Part shown: positions 58,426 to 64,000 of the stretch, one piece after another | How positions within the stretch are numbered: position 1 is the stretch's first letter | Layout: each line of letters starts with the position of its first letter | Source: Teratosphaeria epicoccoides | Taxonomy: Eukaryota; Ascomycota; Dothideomycetes; Mycosphaerellales; Teratosphaeriaceae | Length of the DNA stretch: 64,000 nucleotides | Assembly (NCBI GenBank): GCA_021401465.1 | Contig: JADDMT010000025.1 | Span: 124,001-188,000 of the forward strand | Reading direction: 5' to 3' | Position numbers and translations under genes: made by a program | Notes under the pieces: generated by a model | Told to the model about the DNA's origin: nothing | The model's database searches: none | The model's input: the letters and a program-made list of their open reading frames with translations, nothing else

Positions 58426-60723
58426 CTATGTGGCATCATGCCCCCCATCACCATCACCATCACCTTCTCCCCCACGTCCAGACTCTGCGTCGCCATGATC
58501 AATCATCTCGTGCTCGTGATCATTAAATAAGTCCACACTCATGTGCCTATCCCACCACTCTCTTCTTTCGGTCCCTGGAGTAGGCGGCACTGCTGGAGCA
58601 CCGTCGAAACGCCACCCGGCAGCGCCAGCCGCAGGTAACCCGGGCACATTGATGCTCCATCGCTGCGTGGGACCTGGCCCATGCTGACTGATAATGCTCG
58701 CGCGCCGCTCAGTAAGACTCCGTCGGTTGTGCTGCCAGTCCGCACGTTCCAGAGCTAGCCGTTCATGCGCGAGCTCGGCTTCGCGAACCTTGCGATCGCT
58801 GCCGCCGCTGTGCATGCGCCTGTGTCCATGCGCACGTGATTTCGTTCGCGGCGGCGTCTGTCCTTGGGTCTCTGTTTGGTGTATCGAAGGCGTTCTCAAG
58901 GTCCCGCTCAGCCTCTTCTTGACGACGGCCAGCAGTCCCGTATTGGAGTCTCCCTTCTCACCCAGAGAAGAGCCGTCGGCATCGCCTCCCTCGCCCATGT
59001 AACTCGGCGCCCGGGATTCTCGTCGGGCGCGCTGCCAGGCCGCGCCTCTGCAGAAATTCCAGAATGCGAAGGAGCCCCAGAAGGTGCCATCAGATCCCGG
59101 TATGTGCCTCCACGGCTTTTCTCTCCACGTAAATATCGAGACGTCTACAACTGGTAAGAAAGTTTGGCAGAAGGTGTTGCAAATGGTTAGAGCGAATACG
59201 GGATGCTGTGCGTAATAGTTGTTGTAATTGAAGGCGTGCGCGACGAAGGGTAGGGTCCAAAAGATTAAGTATACGCAGGGGTAGATGAACAGGAGGCGTA
59301 GCTGCCGTTGTATCGCGTGTCGTCGCTGCTTCATCACTTGGGCCGCTGGATTCCTTGGTGGCATTGGGACTTGCATTGGTGCAAGTTTGCCCTCGGTGAT
59401 GGGTGGCAGGGCCGGCGAGGCATCGAAGGCTGACTGTCCCGCCAGGGAACGCACTGTATTGACGGTAGCGGTCGAGCCACGATGACGAGAATAATCGAAG
59501 CTCGCATGGATAGCGAAGTCGTCCGCCTCCGTGCCTATTGGTGCGGCGGTACCAGCTTGTTTGCTGCCTCTTCGAGAGACCGGACCGCTCTTGATGGAAG
59601 GCGTGTCGACTGGGGCCGAATCCGCGGGAAAAGTATAGGCTGCAGACCAGTTCGGCACGGAAGGGCGGCGGGACGAAGGCAACGAAGCGTTCGACCTCAT
59701 CGACCCAGGTGGCGAAGGATTCCGTTGGCCTGTCGGCGCGCTGACGTGCACAGTGCCATGATCATCCGGCGCGGGAGGATCGTCTTTGCCAAGTGCCCGC
59801 GACGTGGTTGCTGCTGTGTGCCCAGCATTTTCTGTCCGAAACTCCACGCTGCTGGTCATGTCGTGCTCGTCTCCAAAGACTTTGAACTCTTTTCCCACGT
59901 GTCGATATATTCGAAATGCGACGCCAAGGATGACGATCCAGATCAAGTATCTCGGTATCCAGGACAGCGCCAGTCGATACCAATAAGGACGGATGGGCAG
60001 TGCACAGAATGCCCCTGCTGTGACATAGCCGTCTCTACCGTTGATGAAAGCCAGCGCGGCATCAAAGTTGGGCAGAAGGATCCATGCCAGCAGAAGCCAC
60101 TTTCGAATCCTGTACAGGCCGTCGTGGCCGAGCATTGAATTCTTGGGTGGGAACAACTGCAGGAACATATGTATGCTCATCAGCAGAATGGCCAAGTCTT
60201 TTGTCTATGTCAGCCTTGATGGAAGCACGCTGGGCTGGATGGGTGGTGCAGACTCACCACACGCCTCGACAGCATCTTGGATCAGAAATCCCGAGGCTTG
60301 ACAGAACGGATCCACGGTGTCGACGCCGCCGTTCCGAAAGACGTAGCCTGCAAATGTCAATATCCACAGGCTCTTCCAGAAGTCGGCCAGGATCAAGAGA
60401 AGCACCAAATCTCGTCGGAAGTTCCGTCGCATCATCGCGAACCAGTAGATGGCGCATAGTGAAGCCGCGAGGCCGAGGGCAGACGTGCAAGTGGCCATGG
60501 TCTGGACATGGTGCCGCTGCTGAGCCTCCAAGACCTGCGAGTTGTTGAAGCCGAGGGTGCGCAAAGTCAGGCGATGGATGTCGGGGACATTGTGCAGCTG
60601 ATCGAAGGCGAGGTCAAGGAGCTGGGCAGCATGCGTGCTGTCGGGACGAACTCGTAGCTGGAGATGCGACTGGGATGCCAGCATGCCGGCAGCGGGCGGA
60701 AGCAAGACTGGCAATGATGGCAT
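58426..60723 (-). CDS. Git3-type G-protein-coupled receptor
   Basis: Start ATG 60721-60723 (MPSLPVLLPPAAGM). Exon 1 is 60258..60723 and exon 2 is 58426..60197 (GTGAGT...AAAAG), giving 745 residues. The seven hydrophobic segments are split: five in the N-terminal 260 residues (including SALGLAASLCAIYWFAMM and LVLLLILADFWKSLWILTF) and two at about 395-455 (FIYPCVYLIFWTLPFVAHAF). A Ser/Pro-rich third cytoplasmic loop of about 130 residues separates them. This matches the Git3/Gpr1 nutrient receptors that signal through Galpha to cAMP. The long C-terminal tail is disordered and ends in a GDGDGDGG stretch encoded by a CATCAC repeat near 58,445. A C-rich tract lies just upstream of the start. Confidence 0.88.
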
Positions 60724-60761
60724 TTCCACATGCACCGGAGGCCAAAGTATGCGGAGAGGAT

Positions 60762-60787
60762 GGGGGGGAGGGGGGGGGTGGGGTGGG
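60762..60787 (+). repeat. G-run (possible G-quadruplex) upstream of the GPCR
   Basis: Four to five runs of three to nine G residues occur within 26 bp on the plus strand, 39-64 bp upstream of the GPCR start codon. The coding strand of the receptor therefore carries a matching C-rich tract with CCCCT, the form of stress-response elements. It could lie in the 5' leader or core promoter. Confidence 0.6.
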
Positions 60788-61134
60788 ATGGTTCAGGTAT
60801 GGGTGTGCCAGTTGCGCACTGCTCAAGCCGGTGATTGCGTGGCGGGTGCATGGCCAAGGAACAATGGCTGCCGACCGGATGGATGCTCTGTTTGTGGGAG
60901 GAGGATGCCACACCGTCTCCCAGTCGACATCGATGGCTCGTGTTTTCGCCGAGCAGGAACCCGGGTGGATGGTCGGTGGGTACGGCAGGCGCCTGCCGAC
61001 CGCGTTCCTTCCTTTGATCGCAGTCCAGCGGGCCAGAGTCAGACGCTCGGATTGTGTTCCCCGTCAATGCAGGCGGCGCGTCTTGGGAGTTGGTGGCGAG
61101 GTCGAGAGGTCAATGGCGACGACAAGCACGACAG

Positions 61135-61246
61135 GGACTTACTCGGCGAAGGACTTACTCGGCGAAGGACTTACTCGGCAAATTACTTACTCGGCAAAGG
61201 ACTTACTCGGCAAAGGACTTACTCGGCAAAGGACTTACTCGGCGTG
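61135..61246 (+). repeat. 16-bp tandem repeat, seven copies
   Basis: GGACTTACTCGGCAAA and close variants (GCGAA instead of GCAAA, one TT for GG) repeat seven times without gaps: 61135, 61151, 61167, 61183, 61199, 61215 and 61231. The period is not a multiple of three, so open frames crossing it are artefacts. It lies between the GPCR 5' region and the UCH gene 3' end. Confidence 0.95.
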
Positions 61247-61697
61247 GTTCAAGGTTGGTGGCAGCAACGCCAAAGGAATGCCATGACCGCTTTTCCGGGT
61301 AGAGTCCGCAGAGGGTCCGCCGATCTGTGCACCCTCAATATTACCGAGGTCCCGACACGCGGCACTGCTCAACAGCAACAGACATGTGGGCAATAGGAAG
61401 TACTTGACGTCAATGACATCTTGACACGAACGAACGAACCAGTCTTCGGCCACGCGACGCGAACGTGACTTGTCGCGCCATCAGCTGCAAACGCTCGACC
61501 GTCGCACATATTCGGCCATCAGCGCATGCATCTAGACACTCGTCACATGCCATCCATCCCCCTCCTGCTGAGCACGGCAACCGATGCGTCGTAGAGCCCC
61601 TATGTCTGGTCTGCATGTCCGCGGATGTGCATTGCTGTTGAAAGCTGCTGTGCATGACCATACCGTCCCATGCACACGCCTGTGTCGCCATTGCGCC

Positions 61698-62535
61698 TCA
61701 CTCCAGGCTCGGAGCAAGCACTATCAAACTGAATCTCATGTCTCCACCGCCCGCCTGCTCCTCTCGCTTCAGGAACGCTCTCACGCCCTGGTCCAGAGCC
61801 GGTGCACTCAACACGTCCTCATCTTTGCCCAGCTCGCCACGATCCAGCGGGCCCTTCCTGCGTCCGTCGAGCTCGTACAGGTGTCCGTCCCTCTCGCTTT
61901 TGACAAAGCACACGTAATGCAGATCCACGCTGTCGTGCGCGTCAGGTGCCGCGGTGTCGCCTCTCGCCGCCGCCGACTGCGAGGCAGCCTCCAGCGCGTC
62001 CGAGTGTTCCAGCAGCTCAGCCCGCTGCTTCGGCTTCAACGGCACAGCCTCCTTGATGAATTTGTCGAGATCGCTGCCAGCAGTCACCTGTGATCTCGCG
62101 GGACCATTGCTCACTCCATGCAACAAGCCCATCAACCCACAGGCGTTACCGATCGTCTGCCTGTACCACACAACCTCTTCGCCCTCTCCACTGCCCTCGT
62201 ACTCCTTCTTGTCGGCGTCCTCCTCGTGTCGGAACTTCTCGTATGTCTCCGAGACGGGAAACACCAGGAGTAGAGCGTGCGCGGGACGAGGAACGAACGC
62301 GAGTAGATCGGGGTCGTCGATGCTGAAGACATCGTGGAAGGCAAGGGAAGGGCTGAGTCCGAGAGTATGCAGAAGGGAAGACATGACCTCCGGGTTATTC
62401 TCTACATGTCGTGAGCGAACTGCGCCGCAAATCATGTAATCAAAACTCACCAAGAGGTATCCAGCGTTTCTTGTTTGACGCTGCTGACGCCACCGTGCTA
62501 CCGTGCGCGTCTGCTGTGACTCGATCATTCGCCAT
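61698..62535 (-). CDS. YUH1: ubiquitin C-terminal hydrolase, UCH family (Yuh1-like)
   Basis: Removes small adducts from the ubiquitin C-terminus. Exon 1 is 62451..62535 (MANDRVTADAHGS...) and exon 2 is 61698..62401, intron GTGAGT...TGTAG, giving 262 residues. Exon 1 ends in RWIPLE and exon 2 begins with NNPEVM, restoring the usual UCH start. Catalytic residues are visible: the Gln and Cys of RQTIGNACGLMGLLH, His in DLHYVCFV, and Asp in LYELDGR. The crossover loop (SDALEAASQ region) is longer than in yeast. All active-site residues are intact. Confidence 0.93.
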
Positions 62536-63324
62536 GATGATCGCCTCGGTTCGTGTTGTCTGCCGTATTCACCAGTCGTCGTCGCTTTTGAGGATGATCC
62601 GATTGATGTTTGTTGTGCAGATGGTCCTTCGGTCAGCAGTCTCAACAATTACGTACGTGCAACGCTCATGATACAGCCCACGTTCACGTGTCAAACATAC
62701 ACCATCCCATCCCGTCAATGACTCCTGTTCGGAATATTGTCCTGCTCATATACAACATCTCTGCTACCGCAAGATCGCTGTGCTGTTGAGAACAAAATGA
62801 TTGCACGCGTACTGACAGTGCAATTACGCAATGTTGACAGCTCCTCAAGGGCTCAGATTCTAATACCAAGGGCCAATGACTCAGTGGCTGCCTTTCAAGC
62901 AGGAACCGAGCACCGCATAGTCGAGCCCGGGAAAGGAAAAATACGATAAGCTTCGTGCCCACCTCCATATATTCCACCACCATGCCATCTTAGGAAGGTG
63001 TGCTTGCTGAACTGCCATTCACCTTCAAGGCCGTCCAATCCTGTCCGTCTCATTGATTCCGCGGCCCATACATATGACAGGGTTCCGTGCCCGAGTTCCA
63101 CTTAAATGGCGACTGGCCTGAGTCTCCGCTATACGAATGATAACGATGGATGACGATGGAGGGGCATGAGCACGATCTAATGTAACGCTGCATATCGTCG
63201 GCCTGCTTGGGCAGGTGGGTGTCAGAACTCAGGACTGAGTAAGGTGTGAGCACAGCTCCCTACATATCTGGGCTCCTCTGAGGATCTTCCCTCTCTCACC
63301 TCACGTACTTCTCAGCGCTCGATT
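62536..63324. promoter_or_regulatory. divergent intergenic region, UCH / carboxypeptidase
   Basis: The 789 bp between divergent starts presumably hold both promoters. No repeat or RNA gene is seen and no specific site is assigned. Confidence 0.5.
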
Positions 63325-64000
63325 ATGCATCTCTCCCATCTTTTCGTAGGTCTACTGGGTCTCACCAGCGTCACAGCTGTTCGGAGTCCTCATAGAAGAG
63401 CTCCCGTGAAGCCGAAGAGGTCTTTGCCAACTCAACATGAGCCTCGCCATGCTCACAAAGGCAGCAATTCCACGTTCCTGAACCCCAAGTCTGCGAGTGT
63501 GTGGATATCACGACGATCATTTCGAGAGGCACTGCTGATGCATCTGCCACAGAATTTGCAGTAAATGGTTCCGGCATTCCGGAAGTAGACTTTGATATTG
63601 GTGAATCCTACGCCGGCCGACTCTCCATCAATAGCAACGCAAGCAACGAGAATGCTCTATTCTTCTGGTTCTTCCCATCGGAGAATCCTGCCGCGAAGAA
63701 CGAGGTCACGATCTGGTTGAATGGCGGTCCTGGATGCTCTTCACTGGATGGTCTCCTGCAGGAGAATGGACCTTTCTTATGGCAATCTGGCACCTACCGC
63801 CCTGTCAAGAACCCCTACAGCTGGACCAACTTGACGAACATGGTATATGTCGATCAACCGATCGGCACTGGTCTTTCGTCCTTTGTACCCGGCGCACCTG
63901 GAAACATCACCAATGAACAGGAAGTCGCGGACGAATTCAAAGGTTAGTGCTGATGATCCGAGGATGTGTTGATATCAAAGCTGTTTACTGACCTCGGTTG
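63325..64000 (+). CDS. serine carboxypeptidase S10, 5' part
   Basis: Start ATG 63325 with signal peptide (MHLSHLFVGLLGLTSVTA) and a basic propeptide-like stretch (RSPHRRAPVKPKR). Exon 1 is 63325..63496. The intron 63497..63552 has GTGTGT...CACAG, exon 2 is 63553..63942, and a donor GTTAGT begins at 63943. Its acceptor lies outside the window, so the gene is truncated by the window edge. The S10 oxyanion motif IWLNGGPGCSSLDG and YVDQPIGTG are present. A GESYAG string occurs in the N-terminal strand region (FDIGESYAGRLS) and is not the catalytic one, which should come later. Probably vacuolar or secreted exopeptidase. Confidence 0.85.

Noticed and set aside
60635..61396. Long open frames upstream of the GPCR
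   Set aside because: They run through a 16-bp repeat and a G-run, exist in three phases at once and have no family features.
1..64000. CRISPR arrays or prokaryotic operons
   Set aside because: The window is eukaryotic, with spliced genes; the only regular repeat is the spacer-free 16-bp minisatellite.

Overview
This window is nuclear DNA of a filamentous ascomycete. The genes are dense, carry short GT...AG introns of about 50-70 bp, and have recognisable fungal orthologues. The CFEM protein, the split alpha/beta fatty acid synthase, the Git3-type receptor and heavy repeat-induced point mutation (RIP) all fit. The FAS and other proteins look most like Dothideomycetes (Mycosphaerellales), but that placement is inference.

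Two compartments meet near 12.2 kb. Positions 1-12,180 contain no intact gene. This is a transposon graveyard in which TGG and CAA/CAG codons have become TAG/TAA while the reading frames can still be followed. The best preserved relic is a Plavaka-type (KDZ superfamily) DNA transposase at about 2.8-6.5 kb. It is followed by a minus-strand relic (7.0-8.2 kb, with a possible methyltransferase-like start) and a MYND zinc-finger relic (9.05-10.5 kb). An inverted 17-bp motif at 2295/2397 and 10,718 brackets this block, so it may be one large composite element with cargo. Two further relics point left off the window edge. Between 10.5 and 12.2 kb the DNA is very TA-rich and apparently non-coding, and a CCAA-rich repeat cluster (12.4-12.55 kb) marks the change to genes.

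From 12.9 kb onward the window is ordinary euchromatin. In order: an F-box-like protein with an in-frame TAG that may be a splice site, a small secreted protein, Sam50, Hri1, an unknown protein, a probable degenerate gene, Yip1, a four-TM protein and an Ish1/Msc1-repeat protein. Then come the two fatty acid synthase subunits, transcribed divergently from a 1.07-kb promoter. They are followed by a CFEM protein, an unknown coiled-coil protein, and three consecutive head-to-head housekeeping pairs (HAD phosphatase/Mdm33, NECAP/deoxyhypusine hydroxylase, Rpa12/Scc2). The window ends with a DUF1772-like protein, an alpha/beta hydrolase, a Git3-type GPCR, a UCH deubiquitinase and the 5' part of an S10 carboxypeptidase.

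The FAS pair forms one enzyme (alpha6beta6 type I FAS). Most other neighbours are unrelated core genes: mitochondrial membrane biogenesis (Sam50, Mdm33), ER-Golgi and endocytic traffic (Yip1, NECAP), translation and transcription (deoxyhypusine hydroxylase, Rpa12) and cohesin loading (Scc2). There is no sign of a secondary-metabolite cluster. Exon boundaries were read by eye from splice signals and frame closure.
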